The translations under genes were made by a program, and so were the position numbers. Positions 25,228-34,323 of a DNA stretch of 64,000 nt are shown here, piece after piece. The DNA comes from Bacillus benzoevorans. GTDB taxonomy: Bacteria > Bacillota > Bacilli > Bacillales > Cytobacillaceae. The notes below the pieces were generated by a model, which saw only the letters and a list, made by a program, of their open reading frames with translations, had not been told where the DNA came from and did not search any database. How positions within the stretch are numbered: position 1 is the stretch's first letter; each line of letters starts with the position of its first letter. The stretch covers positions 62,001 to 126,000 of the forward strand of contig NZ_JACHGK010000010.1 of assembly GCF_014207535.1 (NCBI RefSeq), written 5' to 3'.

Positions 25228-25686
25228 TTAACTCTGCCCGTTTTCATTTTGCTGAGTTTTCTTTAGATCATTCATCTCTTCGGAAAACTCAGTGGCGTAG
25301 CCATCATTGCGGGAAACGGCAGGGATATAGCTTTCTGCGGAGTTGGTGAAAATATGTCTCTTCACATATAGATGGAAAAGCACTTCGATAGCTGTAATAG
25401 ATGCGGCAGAGATCACACCCGCAGTTACCCGGTTAAACGTGGTATCGAGAAATAAAAAGCTCATGCCCCAAACAAGTAGAAAACTAAGAACAAGATCTCC
25501 GGCGATTGCCATAAAGTTACCGAGTTTCGGAAGAACGACCATATCGCCGAGAAAGTACGTAACAAAGGTAGTGATGCCAGTCATAATCAATAGAACCGTC
25601 ATGGCTGGATCGAATATGCCATAAATCGAAAACAATACCGTTCCGATCGCTGCAAATTTGATCAGTAAGGCCCATAGGTGTTTCAT
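25228..25686 (-). CDS. YndM-family membrane protein (DUF2512)
   Basis: A 152-residue protein with four predicted helices in the first 115 residues and a polar cytoplasmic tail rich in Glu, Asn and Gln. The FLGDMVVLPKLGN loop is typical of DUF2512/YndM proteins of spore-forming bacilli, whose function is unknown; some are forespore-expressed. GGAGGAATTC directly precedes ATG 25686. It appears monocistronic. Confidence 0.85.
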   Translation of the reverse strand: MKHLWALLIKFAAIGTVLFSIYGIFDPAMTVLLIMTGITTFVTYFLGDMVVLPKLGNFMAIAGDLVLSFLLVWGMSFLFLDTTFNRVTAGVISAASITAIEVLFHLYVKRHIFTNSAESYIPAVSRNDGYATEFSEEMNDLKKTQQNENGQS

Positions 25687-26087
25687 GATGAATTCCTCCT
25701 ATAAAATACAGCTTCCAAGAGTAAACTGAATTTTTTCTCAGCGTCCAAATGACGAAATGATACAGTCAGAAGCAGATAGATTGTTGTTAAACTTATGCTT
25801 AATTTGTGTTATTCATCAAATAAAGATACATCCTTTTGCCGTAAGCAGACTGCATAACGACTTTTAACGTAATTTATATATGCTTCTTTCAAGTTACTTT
25901 CAGGCGGGATTTCCGGAAGAAGAAAGTTTGCGTATTTCTTCACAATTGTTTAAAGGTATTGAGATATAATTATGTTACGATAGCGTTATGTGAAATATTA
26001 TACAAACTTTATGAAATCAATTGTTGTTTTGAATCGATCCATACCTATTTGTTTTTTTGAAAAATGGAAGGAAAAGAGGAGAAAAGG
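25687..26087 (+). other. Non-coding promoter region upstream of ackA
   Basis: This 401-bp gap separates the divergent YndM-like and ackA genes and must hold both promoters. TATAAT at about 25964-25969 is the best -10 for ackA, without a clear -35. CGATAGCGTTAT near 25978 weakly resembles a catabolite-response element but misses three conserved positions. No coding frame is supported. Confidence 0.45.
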
Positions 26088-27293
26088 ATGTCAAAAATTA
26101 TCGCCATTAATGCTGGAAGTTCGTCTCTAAAATTTCAATTAATCAATATGCCGGAAGAAACGATCATTACTAAAGGATTGGTTGAAAGAATCGGATTGCC
26201 AAATTCTATTTTTACCATTACTGTTGCAGGTGAAAAGAAAAAAGAGACTCGGGAAATTTCGAATCATGAAGAAGCGGTGCAAATCCTGCTGAAAAAATTA
26301 ATTGATTATCGAATTATCCAATCTTTTTCTGAAATAGACGGAGTAGGACATCGTGTTACACACGGTGGTGAACTTTTTAAAGAATCCACACTTGTAACAG
26401 AAGAGGCGTTAATGAAATTGAAACCTTTGGCTGAATTGGCTCCTCTGCATAATCCAGCTAATATCTTAGGAATCAAAGCTTTTCAGCGCATTTTAGGAAA
26501 TGTGCCATCGGTGATGGTTTTTGATACGGCCTTCCATCAAACGATGCCGGAGAGCTCTTACTTATATAGTTTGCCTTATCAGTATTATCAGGAATATGGC
26601 ATTCGAAAATATGGATTTCACGGTACGTCCCATAATTATGTCTCGCAGCGTGCTGCTGATTTATTAGGGAAGCCGATTGAACGTCTGCGAATTATTTCAT
26701 GCCACTTAGGAAATGGTGCCAGCATCGCAGCGATTGAGGGCGGCAAATCCATTGATACTTCCATGGGCTTTACACCGCTTGAGGGTGTGGTAATGGGAAC
26801 GAGATCAGGCAGTATCGATCCGGCCATCATTCCATTTGTCATGATGAAAACCGGAAAAAGTGTAGATGAAGTGCTAACGATGTTAAATAAAGAGAGCGGC
26901 TTATTAGGTATATCCGGCTTTTCAAGTGATTTGAGAGACATTGAAGTAAAAGCAGAGCAGGGGGATGAGCGTGCGGAGCTTGCCCTTGATATTTTCGCAG
27001 GTCGTATTCAGCAATATATTGGATCCTACTCTGCAAGAATGAATGGAGTAGATGCGATTATCTTTACAGCAGGAATTGGCGAAAACAGCGCAACCATTCG
27101 TGCAAGGGTATTAAATGGATTAGAATATATGGGTGTTTATTGGGATGTCGATCAAAACCAAATTGCCAGCGGTGAAATGATGATTAGCTATCCGCACTCT
27201 CCTGTACAGGTCATGACGATTCCAACGAATGAGGAGATCATGATTGCCAGAGATGTTCAAAAAATTTGTAATGAATTATTAGTTTTGGTTTAA
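26088..27293 (+). CDS. ackA: Acetate kinase
   Basis: A 401-residue enzyme of the ASKHA fold that interconverts acetyl phosphate + ADP and acetate + ATP. The family signatures INAGSSSLKFQL at the N-terminus and MVFDTAFHQTMP mid-protein are present, as are YGFHGTSHNYV, CHLGNGASIAAI and GFTPLEGVVMGTRSGSIDP. The length is typical. ATG 26088 is preceded by AGAGGAG. Monocistronic with a terminator. Together with the AceTr gene and the CoA-transferase it suggests active acetate metabolism. Confidence 0.97.
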   Translation: MSKIIAINAGSSSLKFQLINMPEETIITKGLVERIGLPNSIFTITVAGEKKKETREISNHEEAVQILLKKLIDYRIIQSFSEIDGVGHRVTHGGELFKESTLVTEEALMKLKPLAELAPLHNPANILGIKAFQRILGNVPSVMVFDTAFHQTMPESSYLYSLPYQYYQEYGIRKYGFHGTSHNYVSQRAADLLGKPIERLRIISCHLGNGASIAAIEGGKSIDTSMGFTPLEGVVMGTRSGSIDPAIIPFVMMKTGKSVDEVLTMLNKESGLLGISGFSSDLRDIEVKAEQGDERAELALDIFAGRIQQYIGSYSARMNGVDAIIFTAGIGENSATIRARVLNGLEYMGVYWDVDQNQIASGEMMISYPHSPVQVMTIPTNEEIMIARDVQKICNELLVLV

Positions 27294-27304
27294 ATCACAA
27301 ATAG

Positions 27305-27354
27305 AGCTGATCCGAGAAGCGGCTAAAAGCTGCCTCAAGGGTCAGCTTTTCTTT
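27305..27354 (+). terminator. Terminator of ackA
   Basis: AGCTGATCC pairs with GGGTCAGCT (27305-27313 with 27339-27347) around an inner GCGGC/GCTGC hairpin, then TTTTCTTT. Confidence 0.75.
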
Positions 27355-27412
27355 GTAGACTTGATAAATAAATATTAGGCATGAAGGCTGATGAAGAAAT
27401 GTTTGAAAAGTC

Positions 27413-27440
27413 TATTACTCCATAATAATATGGAGTAATA
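27413..27440. promoter_or_regulatory. 28-bp operator-like palindrome upstream of ptsI
   Basis: The 28 bp from 27413 to 27440, centred on CTCCATAATAATATGGAG, are self-complementary except for two symmetrical central mismatches. It ends 26 bp before the ptsI start and has no T-tail, which favours a protein-binding operator or a leader RNA stem over a terminator. Confidence 0.55.
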
Positions 27441-27466
27441 AAGACTGGTAATTTGTTAATAAGGGG

Positions 27467-29197
27467 ATGGGGGAAATTACTAAAATAAGTACATTGAACG
27501 GAATAGCTGCTTCGGGTGATATTGCCATTGCCAAAGCGTATTGTTTAGCTGAACCTGCCCTTTTTTTCGGAGTAAAAATGATTGAGGATTTTGCTCAGGA
27601 AATTGAACGCTTTCGGGCTGCCATTGCTAAATCTAAACAAGAAATAAAAAAAATACATGACGCGACAAAAATCAAGCTGGGTAAGGACAATGCAGCTATT
27701 TTTGATGCGCATTTGCTTGTATTAAGTGACCTGGAATTAATAAATGCCGTTGAGGAAACCGTTAAGTCTCAGCAAATCAATGCGGAGTATGCCTTGCAGT
27801 GTACTTCAGACAGGTTTATTAGTATGTTTGAACAAATGGATAATGAATATATGAGAGAACGTGCAGCGGATATTCGTGATGTAACGAAACGGGTGCTTTC
27901 CCATCTATTAGGTGTGGAGCTCGTCAATCCAGGCATGATTTCAGAAGAAGTTATTATTGTGGCCAAGGATTTAACTCCATCGGATACTGCACAATTAAAC
28001 AGACAGTTTGTAAAAGGGTTTACGACAGATATTGGCGGCAGAACCTCCCATTCTGCAATCATGGCCAGAACACTTGAGATTCCGGCAGTAGTCGGTACAA
28101 AAGTTGCCACAGAAAGAATCAATCATGGAGATTTAGTTATTGTCGATGGAATCAGCGGTGAAGTCATTATCAATCCAACGGAAGAGATTGTGGCACAATA
28201 TGAAAAGAAAAAGGCAGATTTTGCAGCGCAAAAAGCGGAATGGGCTAAGCTTGTAAATGAAAAGACCGTATCTGCTGACGGTCATCATGTTGAATTAGCG
28301 GCTAATATCGGGACACCGAATGATGTGAAGGGTGCTATTAATAATGGCGGTGAAGGCGTAGGTCTGTACCGGACAGAATTCTTGTACATGGGAAGAGAAC
28401 ATCTTCCAACAGAAGATGAGCAATACGAAGCCTATAAGTCAGTAGTAGAAGGAATGAATGGAAAACCGGTTGTCGTCCGTACGCTTGATATTGGCGGGGA
28501 TAAAGAACTGCCATATTTGAGCTTACCAAAAGAAATAAATCCCTTTTTAGGCTTCCGTGCCATCCGCTTATGCTTAGAAGAACAGGATATTTTTCGTACT
28601 CAATTAAAAGCCCTGCTCAGAGCCAGCACTGCCGGGAATCTGAAAATCATGTTCCCGATGATTGCGACACTTGATGAATTCCGCCAGGCTAAAGCGATTC
28701 TTGAGGAAGAAAAACAAAAGCTTTCTGCTGAAGGTATTGCCTTTTCTGAATCGATTGAATTGGGCATTATGGTGGAGATTCCAGCTACAGCGATCCTGGC
28801 TGATCAATTTGCGAAGGAAGTAGATTTCTTTAGTATCGGGACAAATGATTTGATTCAATATACCATGGCAGCAGACCGCATGAATGAACAAGTTTCTTAT
28901 CTGTATCAGCCATACAGCCCATCGATTCTCCGTCTGGTGAAGATGGTCATTGATGCAGCCCATAAAGAAGGAAAATGGGCAGGCATGTGCGGAGAGATGG
29001 CAGGGGACGAAACCGCCATCCCAGTATTACTCGGTCTGGGATTAGACGAATTTTCCATGAGCGCCACATCCATCCTAAAAGCCCGCTCCCTAATCAAACG
29101 TCTAAACAAATCTGAAATGAAAGAACTGGCACAAAACGTATTAAATATGAGCACAACAACAGAAGTCAAAGCCGCTATTACGGCAGCGGTAAAGTAG
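27467..29197 (+). CDS. ptsI: PTS enzyme I (PEP-protein phosphotransferase)
   Basis: A 576-residue enzyme I, full length. The phosphorylated His195 lies in IGGRTSHSAIMAR. The PEP-binding blocks are present: GVGLYRTEFLYM, VVRTLDIGGDKELPYL, and FFSIGTNDLIQYTMAADRMNE followed by the MCGEMAGD Cys loop. It moves phosphate from PEP to HPr to energise sugar uptake. No ptsH (HPr) or EII gene lies beside it, unlike the usual ptsHI pair, so it may be a second copy or a displaced one. ATG 27467 directly follows AAGGGG, an unusually close spacing. A 28-bp palindrome lies in its leader. Confidence 0.92.
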   Translation: MGEITKISTLNGIAASGDIAIAKAYCLAEPALFFGVKMIEDFAQEIERFRAAIAKSKQEIKKIHDATKIKLGKDNAAIFDAHLLVLSDLELINAVEETVKSQQINAEYALQCTSDRFISMFEQMDNEYMRERAADIRDVTKRVLSHLLGVELVNPGMISEEVIIVAKDLTPSDTAQLNRQFVKGFTTDIGGRTSHSAIMARTLEIPAVVGTKVATERINHGDLVIVDGISGEVIINPTEEIVAQYEKKKADFAAQKAEWAKLVNEKTVSADGHHVELAANIGTPNDVKGAINNGGEGVGLYRTEFLYMGREHLPTEDEQYEAYKSVVEGMNGKPVVVRTLDIGGDKELPYLSLPKEINPFLGFRAIRLCLEEQDIFRTQLKALLRASTAGNLKIMFPMIATLDEFRQAKAILEEEKQKLSAEGIAFSESIELGIMVEIPATAILADQFAKEVDFFSIGTNDLIQYTMAADRMNEQVSYLYQPYSPSILRLVKMVIDAAHKEGKWAGMCGEMAGDETAIPVLLGLGLDEFSMSATSILKARSLIKRLNKSEMKELAQNVLNMSTTTEVKAAITAAVK

Positions 29198-29252
29198 TGC
29201 CTGGCACCGAAAATGGACATTTGTTCGTCTTCAGGAGACAGCGCCGTTGTAC
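29193..29252. repeat. REP-like sequence after ptsI
   Basis: AGTGCCTGGCACCGAAAATG begins at the ptsI stop. From memory, TGCCTGGCACC-type motifs recur between genes in Bacillaceae. No second copy lies in this window. Confidence 0.4.
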
Positions 29253-29296
29253 CCAATGATCATTGGAAGGATCCTTTCGTAAAGGATTCTTTTTTG
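29253..29296 (+). terminator. Palindrome and terminator after ptsI
   Basis: A perfect 14-bp palindrome CCAATGATCATTGG (29253-29266) is followed by an 11-bp stem (29267-29277 with 29281-29291) with a 3-nt loop and a T-run. Confidence 0.8.
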
Positions 29297-29471
29297 TACA
29301 CGTAAGTTAGGTGAAAATATAAAACTTTAAGTAATCAAATCTATCAGAAAATTGCGATAAATACAATCTACCTTTTGTTGAAAAACAATCTCTGTTTTCC
29401 ATCATTATTTATGATGGAATTTCTATGAAGAAAATGTAAAGTGAAAATATCTTTAAAGTATGGAGGAGAAT

Positions 29472-29492
29472 ATGAAGAAACCAAAGGGGTAA
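29472..29492 (+). CDS. Six-codon mini-ORF, possible leader peptide
   Basis: ATG 29472 lies 6 nt after GGAGGAG and encodes MKKPKG before a stop, 64 nt upstream of the transporter start. The ribosome site is better than that of the transporter itself. It may be a leader peptide, a remnant or chance; nothing else supports it. Confidence 0.25.
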   Translation: MKKPKG

Positions 29493-29555
29493 TTAATTTT
29501 TTTAGTTTATTTTCAGAATATTTTGAACACAAAATTCGTCAGGGGGTAATTTTTT

Positions 29556-30911
29556 TTGAAAACACTCAATGCCAATGAAATTTATGACAAAGGAATATTT
29601 AATCGCTACCATTTTAATCTGCTGTTTTGGCTTTTTGTCATCATTATTTTTGATGGCTATGACACGGCCATTTATGGTGCTGTTGTTCCCATTTTGATGG
29701 AAGAGTGGTCACTTACTCCGGTAGAAGCAGGTGCGATTGGCAGTTATACTGTAATGGGTACCGTTGCAGGGGCATTCATATTCGGTCTGATGGCGGATAA
29801 GATAGGACCAAAGAAAGTGACAATGATAAGCGTGTTAATTTTCAGCGTATTTACAGTATTAGCAGGCTTTGCAAATGACCCGGGGATGTTTACGGCATGT
29901 CGTGTGATTGCAGGACTTGGACTTGGCGGAGTTATGCCAAATGTCGTAGCGTTAACAACAGAGTTTGCTCCAAAGAAAATGAGAAATGCGATGATTGCGA
30001 TTGTGTTTTGTGGGTATTCCGTAGGATCGATGACTGTGGCGCTGGTAGGTAAATCGATTATTGGCACAATGGGATGGCAGCCGCTTTATTGGTTAGCAGG
30101 AATCATGCTTCTCATCATGCCTTTCCTCTTAAAATCAATCCCTGAATCTCTGCAAGTTCTTGCTAGACAAGATAAACAGGAGAAAATAAGAACCATTCTT
30201 AAAAAAGCCATTCCGAATCATAGCTTGGATGATTCCATCATTTTTGAAAAGATTGCTGTACAGAAACAACAGAAATCATCTATTGGCTCCCTATTTAGCA
30301 ATAAACGCGGATTTACTACACTTATGCTTTGGATCACATCATTCTGCTGCTTTATCCTGATTTATGCGATGAATACATGGTTGACAAAACTCATGATGCA
30401 AGCTGGTTATCAATTAGATTCTAGCTTACTATTTTTAGCTGTGCTAAATGTAGGAGCCATTATTGCTGTGATTGCTGGAGGCGCTCTGATGGAGAAATAT
30501 GGATTTAAGAAGGTTCTAGTTCCCCTATACCTTTTGGGTTCCATTGCTCTTGTGTTTATTTCTGTAACAGAAAACATCGTATTAGCTTATGTCCTTGTAG
30601 CTATTATCGGTGCGGCATCAATAGGGATGCATTGTTTAATGTTCCCGCTTGCTGCACAGTACTATCCACCGGAAATGAGATCGACAGGTGTAGGTGTCAT
30701 GATGGCTTTTGGCCGCATAGGCGGAATTGTATCTCCAACTTTGATTGGGATGCTTATGGCGTTAAATCTAACTGTGCAAATGAACTTCATGGTCATTGCT
30801 ATTGCTGGTGTCATAGGTTCAATTGCTGTTCTATTAGTTCAAGAAAAATATGCTTATTATGCTGTTAGTGAAAAGCAGCCCGTTCAATCCGGAAAAGCGG
30901 CTAATTCTTGA
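29556..30911 (+). CDS. MFS aromatic acid:H+ symporter-family transporter
   Basis: A 451-residue major facilitator with 12 helices. The DGYDTAIYGAVVP motif in helix 1 (DGxD) is the hallmark of the AAHS family (BenK, PcaK, MhpT), which import benzoate, hydroxybenzoates and phenylpropionates. GLMADKIGPKKV is the MFS loop 2-3 motif, and AGLGLGGVMPNVVALTTEFAPKK follows. The start is TTG 29556 with AGGGGGTAA upstream. It precedes the acyl-CoA dehydrogenase-Etf unit but is separated from it by a terminator. Import of an aromatic acid for the CoA-ligase pathway downstream fits. Confidence 0.88.
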   Translation: MKTLNANEIYDKGIFNRYHFNLLFWLFVIIIFDGYDTAIYGAVVPILMEEWSLTPVEAGAIGSYTVMGTVAGAFIFGLMADKIGPKKVTMISVLIFSVFTVLAGFANDPGMFTACRVIAGLGLGGVMPNVVALTTEFAPKKMRNAMIAIVFCGYSVGSMTVALVGKSIIGTMGWQPLYWLAGIMLLIMPFLLKSIPESLQVLARQDKQEKIRTILKKAIPNHSLDDSIIFEKIAVQKQQKSSIGSLFSNKRGFTTLMLWITSFCCFILIYAMNTWLTKLMMQAGYQLDSSLLFLAVLNVGAIIAVIAGGALMEKYGFKKVLVPLYLLGSIALVFISVTENIVLAYVLVAIIGAASIGMHCLMFPLAAQYYPPEMRSTGVGVMMAFGRIGGIVSPTLIGMLMALNLTVQMNFMVIAIAGVIGSIAVLLVQEKYAYYAVSEKQPVQSGKAANS

Positions 30912-30935
30912 TACGATGATAAAAATTGGAAAAGT

Positions 30936-30973
30936 AAAAAGAGAGCTGATCATGATGCCGGCTCTCTTTTTCC
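30936..30973 (+). terminator. Terminator of the aromatic-acid transporter gene
   Basis: An 11-bp stem (30936-30946 with 30961-30971) with T-run. Confidence 0.85.
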
Positions 30974-31026
30974 TGTTCATAAAAGATTTTTAGTTCATAA
31001 ATAATGAAAATATTTAAAATATTCGT

Positions 31027-31041
31027 ACACCGTGTAGGTGT
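31027..31041. promoter_or_regulatory. Small dyad upstream of the acyl-CoA dehydrogenase
   Basis: ACACC-GTGTA-GGTGT is a perfect 5-5-5 dyad 59 bp before the start codon; it may be an operator. The regulator is unknown (PaaX, LysR and PucR-type regulators are encoded nearby). Confidence 0.3.
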
Positions 31042-31099
31042 GTTTTTGAAAATAAAGATACTAATATTTAGACATAAGTTAAATTAGGCGGTGGAAGAA

Positions 31100-32236
31100 A
31101 TGAATTTTTCATTAGATGAGGATCAGTTAGCTATTAAAACGATGACAAGGGATTTTGTGAATCAGGAAATTATCCCTCAAGCCAGAGAGTATGATGAAAA
31201 GGAAGAATTCCCATTTGAGATCCATAACAAATTAAGGGAAGTAGGATTATATAATTTTGCGGTTCCAGAGCAATTTGGCGGTCCGGGAGTCGATAAGATT
31301 TCACATGCTTTAATTGTAGAAGAGCTTGCGCGGGGATGTGCAGGAGTAACCACATCTGTAGAAGCCAATTCCTTGGCATCCTATCCGATCCTTGTAGGGG
31401 GGACGGAGGAACAAAAAAAGAAATATTTTGGCATTATTTCTAGTGGCGGCTTCTCCGCTTTTGCTCTGACTGAACCTTCAGCAGGCAGTGATGTAGCTAG
31501 TTTAAAGACAACCGCAGAGCGGGTAGGGGACGAATACGTTTTAAATGGAGAAAAATGTTTTATTACCAATGCAAGCTATGCGAATTACTATACCGTATTA
31601 GCGAAATTAAAGGATTCAGAGGGTTCCAAAAGGTTCGTGGCACTCATTGTCGATCGAGAATCAGAAGGGGTTAGTGTAGGACCGCACGAAAAGAAAATGG
31701 GGCTGCGTTCTTCCAATACGGCTTCCGTTACATTTGAAGAAGTACGTGTTCCCGTTGCCAATCGTCTTGGCGAAGAAGGGGATGGCTTTAAGATTTTCAT
31801 GAAAGCATTATCCTACGCACGCCCAATGGTAGGGGCTCAAGCGTTAGGTATTGCCCAAGGAGCATATGAGGAAGCGGTTAACTATGCAAAGGAAAGAAAG
31901 CAGTTTGGACAGCCCATTTCTAACTTCCAAGGAATCCAATTTATGCTTGCGGACATGGCAATGGAGATTGAAGCTTCACGTTTACTTGTGCAAAAGGCCG
32001 TATGGTACGTACAGCAGGGGACACCAAATACAAAAATCTCATCCTTCGCGAAGTGTTTTGCATCGGATACAGCCTTAAAGGTTGCCGCAGATGCAGTGCA
32101 AATCCATGGCGGTTATGGATATATTCGTGAGTATGCGGTTGAAAAATATTTCCGTGATGCTAAAATCATGCAAATTTACGAAGGGACGAATCAAATCCAA
32201 CGTGTCGTTATTGCAAAGGATATTTTACAAGATTAA
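31100..32236 (+). CDS. Acyl-CoA dehydrogenase
   Basis: A 378-residue FAD enzyme that introduces the alpha-beta double bond in the first step of beta-oxidation. Diagnostic motifs are ALTEPSAGSDVASLKTTA, YVLNGEKCFITNA, QIHGGYGYIREYAVEKYFRDAKIMQIYEGTNQIQR; the Glu in YEGT is the catalytic base. ATG 31100 is preferred, with GGTGG upstream; GTG 31091 is also in frame. Its electrons should go to the EtfBA encoded next and then to the membrane Fe-S protein at 34324. Chain-length and substrate preference cannot be read. Confidence 0.93.
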   Translation: MNFSLDEDQLAIKTMTRDFVNQEIIPQAREYDEKEEFPFEIHNKLREVGLYNFAVPEQFGGPGVDKISHALIVEELARGCAGVTTSVEANSLASYPILVGGTEEQKKKYFGIISSGGFSAFALTEPSAGSDVASLKTTAERVGDEYVLNGEKCFITNASYANYYTVLAKLKDSEGSKRFVALIVDRESEGVSVGPHEKKMGLRSSNTASVTFEEVRVPVANRLGEEGDGFKIFMKALSYARPMVGAQALGIAQGAYEEAVNYAKERKQFGQPISNFQGIQFMLADMAMEIEASRLLVQKAVWYVQQGTPNTKISSFAKCFASDTALKVAADAVQIHGGYGYIREYAVEKYFRDAKIMQIYEGTNQIQRVVIAKDILQD

Positions 32237-32366
32237 TATATCACGGCTGTAAATATCTGACTATTTAAAATAATCATTCAAATATCTTTAAAGGGTTCTA
32301 GATCGTACTCAAACTATACAAAATGAGGGGCTATATAAATAAGACCAGCTGAAAAGGAGTAGAAAG

Positions 32367-33137
32367 ATGAATATTTTTGTAGTAATGAAACGCACTTTTG
32401 ATACAGAAGAAAAAATTACGCTTAAAAATGGAAAGATCCAAGAAGATGGAGCGGAGTTTATTATCAATCCTTATGATGAATATGCGGTTGAAGAAGCCCT
32501 TAAAATACGTGAAGAGCATGGTGGAGAAGTGACAGTTGTGACTGTCGGAGAAGAGGAAGCGGAAAAGGAACTTCGCACAGCTCTTGCGATGGGTGCCGAC
32601 AAAGCGGTTCTCATTAATGATGAGGACGTAGAAGAGGGAGATGCCTTCTCTGCAGCGGCAATATTAAGCGCTTATCTGAAAGATAAAAATGCGGATATTA
32701 TTTTAGCAGGAAATGTAACCGTAGATGGAAGTTCCGGTCAGGTTGGACCGAGACTAGCTGAAGCACTGGGAATTTCCGCGGTAACAACGATTACGAAGCT
32801 TACTATTGATGGAGATAAAACGATCATTGAGCGTGATGTCGAAGGGGATGTGGAAATCGTTGAAACAGAGCTTCCACTATTAGTGACTTGCCAGCAAGGC
32901 TTAAATGAACCGCGCTATCCGTCATTACCTGGAATTATGAAGGCAAAGAAAAAGCCGCTTGAAAAATTAGACTTAGATGATTTGGATATAGATGAAGACG
33001 ATGTAAAAGGAAAAACGAACGTCATCGATATCTTCTTACCGCCGGCAAAAGGAGAAGGGAAGATTCTGCAAGGAGACAACTCCCAGCAAGTAAATGAGCT
33101 GGCATCACTATTACAAAATGATGCCAAAGTTATTTAA
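32367..33137 (+). CDS. etfB: Electron transfer flavoprotein beta subunit
   Basis: A 256-residue EtfB-like protein: VVMKRTFDTEE at the N-terminus, NPYDEYAVEEALKIREEHGGEVTVVTVG, and the AMP-binding region with GNVTVDGSSGQVGPRLAEALG. The recognition loop GLNEPRYPSLPGIMKAKKKPL contacts the dehydrogenase. AAAAGGAG precedes ATG 32367. It is one of two subunits that carry electrons from the acyl-CoA dehydrogenase. Confidence 0.95.
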   Translation: MNIFVVMKRTFDTEEKITLKNGKIQEDGAEFIINPYDEYAVEEALKIREEHGGEVTVVTVGEEEAEKELRTALAMGADKAVLINDEDVEEGDAFSAAAILSAYLKDKNADIILAGNVTVDGSSGQVGPRLAEALGISAVTTITKLTIDGDKTIIERDVEGDVEIVETELPLLVTCQQGLNEPRYPSLPGIMKAKKKPLEKLDLDDLDIDEDDVKGKTNVIDIFLPPAKGEGKILQGDNSQQVNELASLLQNDAKVI

Positions 33138-33230
33138 CTTTATTCAGTAGAAATCTCATATTTCTAGTATTAAGCGATGATTGTAAATTCATTTGTACGA
33201 GGAACGAACTTATCAGGGGAGGAAATAGAG

Positions 33231-34214
33231 ATGGTAAAAAAAGTATTAGTAGTAGGGGAACTGCGTCAAGGGGAGCTCCGTCAAGTCTCTCTTGAAGCAA
33301 TTGCCGCAGGGAAGAAACTAGCAGCTGGCGGGGAAATTGTCGGATTATTACTGGGTGCCGACGCTGGCCGCCATGCTGAACAATTCATTCAATATGGTGC
33401 AGATCGGGTGATCATCGCGGAAAATAGTGCTTTACAAGCCTTTACTCCTGATGGATTTACCCAAGCAGTGATGCAAATCATCCAAAGTGAAAATCCAGAG
33501 GGAATGATTTTAGGACATACAGCGATTGGAAAAGATATTGCACCGCGAATCGCAGCAAAATTGAATTCGGGATTAGTATCAGATGCTGTCAGTGTCGAAA
33601 ACAATGGCGGAGAATATGTATTTACCCGTCCGATTTACTCAGGCAAAGCGTTTGAGAAAGTAGTTATAAAGGAAGGATTAGTTTTAGCGACAATCCGGCC
33701 GAATAATATCGCTGCTTTAGAAAAAGATGAATCACGGACAGGATCAGTATCAACTGTCAACGTTGAAATAAAAGCTCTGCGAACCATTGTGAAAGAGGTT
33801 GTTCGTAAGGCTGCAGGTGGAGTAGATCTTTCAGAAGCGAAGGTTATCGTTTCCGGGGGACGTGGGGTGAAGAACGAAGACGGATTTAAAGTGCTGCAGG
33901 AACTTGCCGATGTGCTAGGCGGTGCAGTTGGAGCGTCTCGTGGTGCTTGTGACGCTGGATACAGTGACTATGCCTTACAAATTGGCCAGACTGGAAAAGT
34001 GGTAACACCTGATCTGTATATTGCCTGCGGAATCTCTGGTGCGATTCAGCATGTAGCAGGTATGTCTAACTCAAAAGTAATTGTGGCCATTAATAAAGAT
34101 CCGGAAGCCTCAATTTTCAATGTAGCAGATTATGGAATTGTCGGCGATTTATTTGAAGTCGTGCCGCTGCTGACGGAGGAATTCAAAAAATTGACAGTTG
34201 GTACAGCAGTCTAA
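33231..34214 (+). CDS. etfA: Electron transfer flavoprotein alpha subunit
   Basis: A 327-residue EtfA. The C-terminal FAD domain is clear: VSGGRGVKNEDGF, GASRGACDAGY, QIGQTGKVVTPDLYIACGISGAIQH and INKDPEASIFNVADYGIVGDLFE. ATG 33231 has GGGGAGG about 8 nt upstream; an earlier in-frame ATG at 33177 has no ribosome site. It forms the FAD-carrying half of the Etf heterodimer, followed by a membrane Fe-S oxidoreductase that probably re-oxidises it. Confidence 0.95.
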   Translation: MVKKVLVVGELRQGELRQVSLEAIAAGKKLAAGGEIVGLLLGADAGRHAEQFIQYGADRVIIAENSALQAFTPDGFTQAVMQIIQSENPEGMILGHTAIGKDIAPRIAAKLNSGLVSDAVSVENNGGEYVFTRPIYSGKAFEKVVIKEGLVLATIRPNNIAALEKDESRTGSVSTVNVEIKALRTIVKEVVRKAAGGVDLSEAKVIVSGGRGVKNEDGFKVLQELADVLGGAVGASRGACDAGYSDYALQIGQTGKVVTPDLYIACGISGAIQHVAGMSNSKVIVAINKDPEASIFNVADYGIVGDLFEVVPLLTEEFKKLTVGTAV

Positions 34215-34323
34215 TGTTTTAGGCGGGAGGGAGCTGTTTTTTGTTTCCTCCTATTTACTTGTAAGGGGTTATCATTGTTGAAAAATATAATCAATAGGAT
34301 GATAGGGTCCCAGCAACAGGAAA

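Larger units (their letters stand above)
29198..29555 (+). other. Non-coding region before the aromatic-acid transporter gene
   Basis: Besides the REP-like sequence and terminator at its left end, this 358-bp gap carries a six-codon mini-ORF (29472-29492) behind a perfect GGAGGAG, and AT-rich promoter-like sequence. No other gene is supported. Confidence 0.5.

Noticed and set aside
25975..25990. Possible catabolite-response element before ackA
   Set aside because: CGATAGCGTTATGT misses three conserved positions of the consensus; kept only as a remark.
32254..32285. FadR-type fatty-acid operator before etfB
   Set aside because: Only the half-site TCATTCA is recognisable; the other half does not fit.
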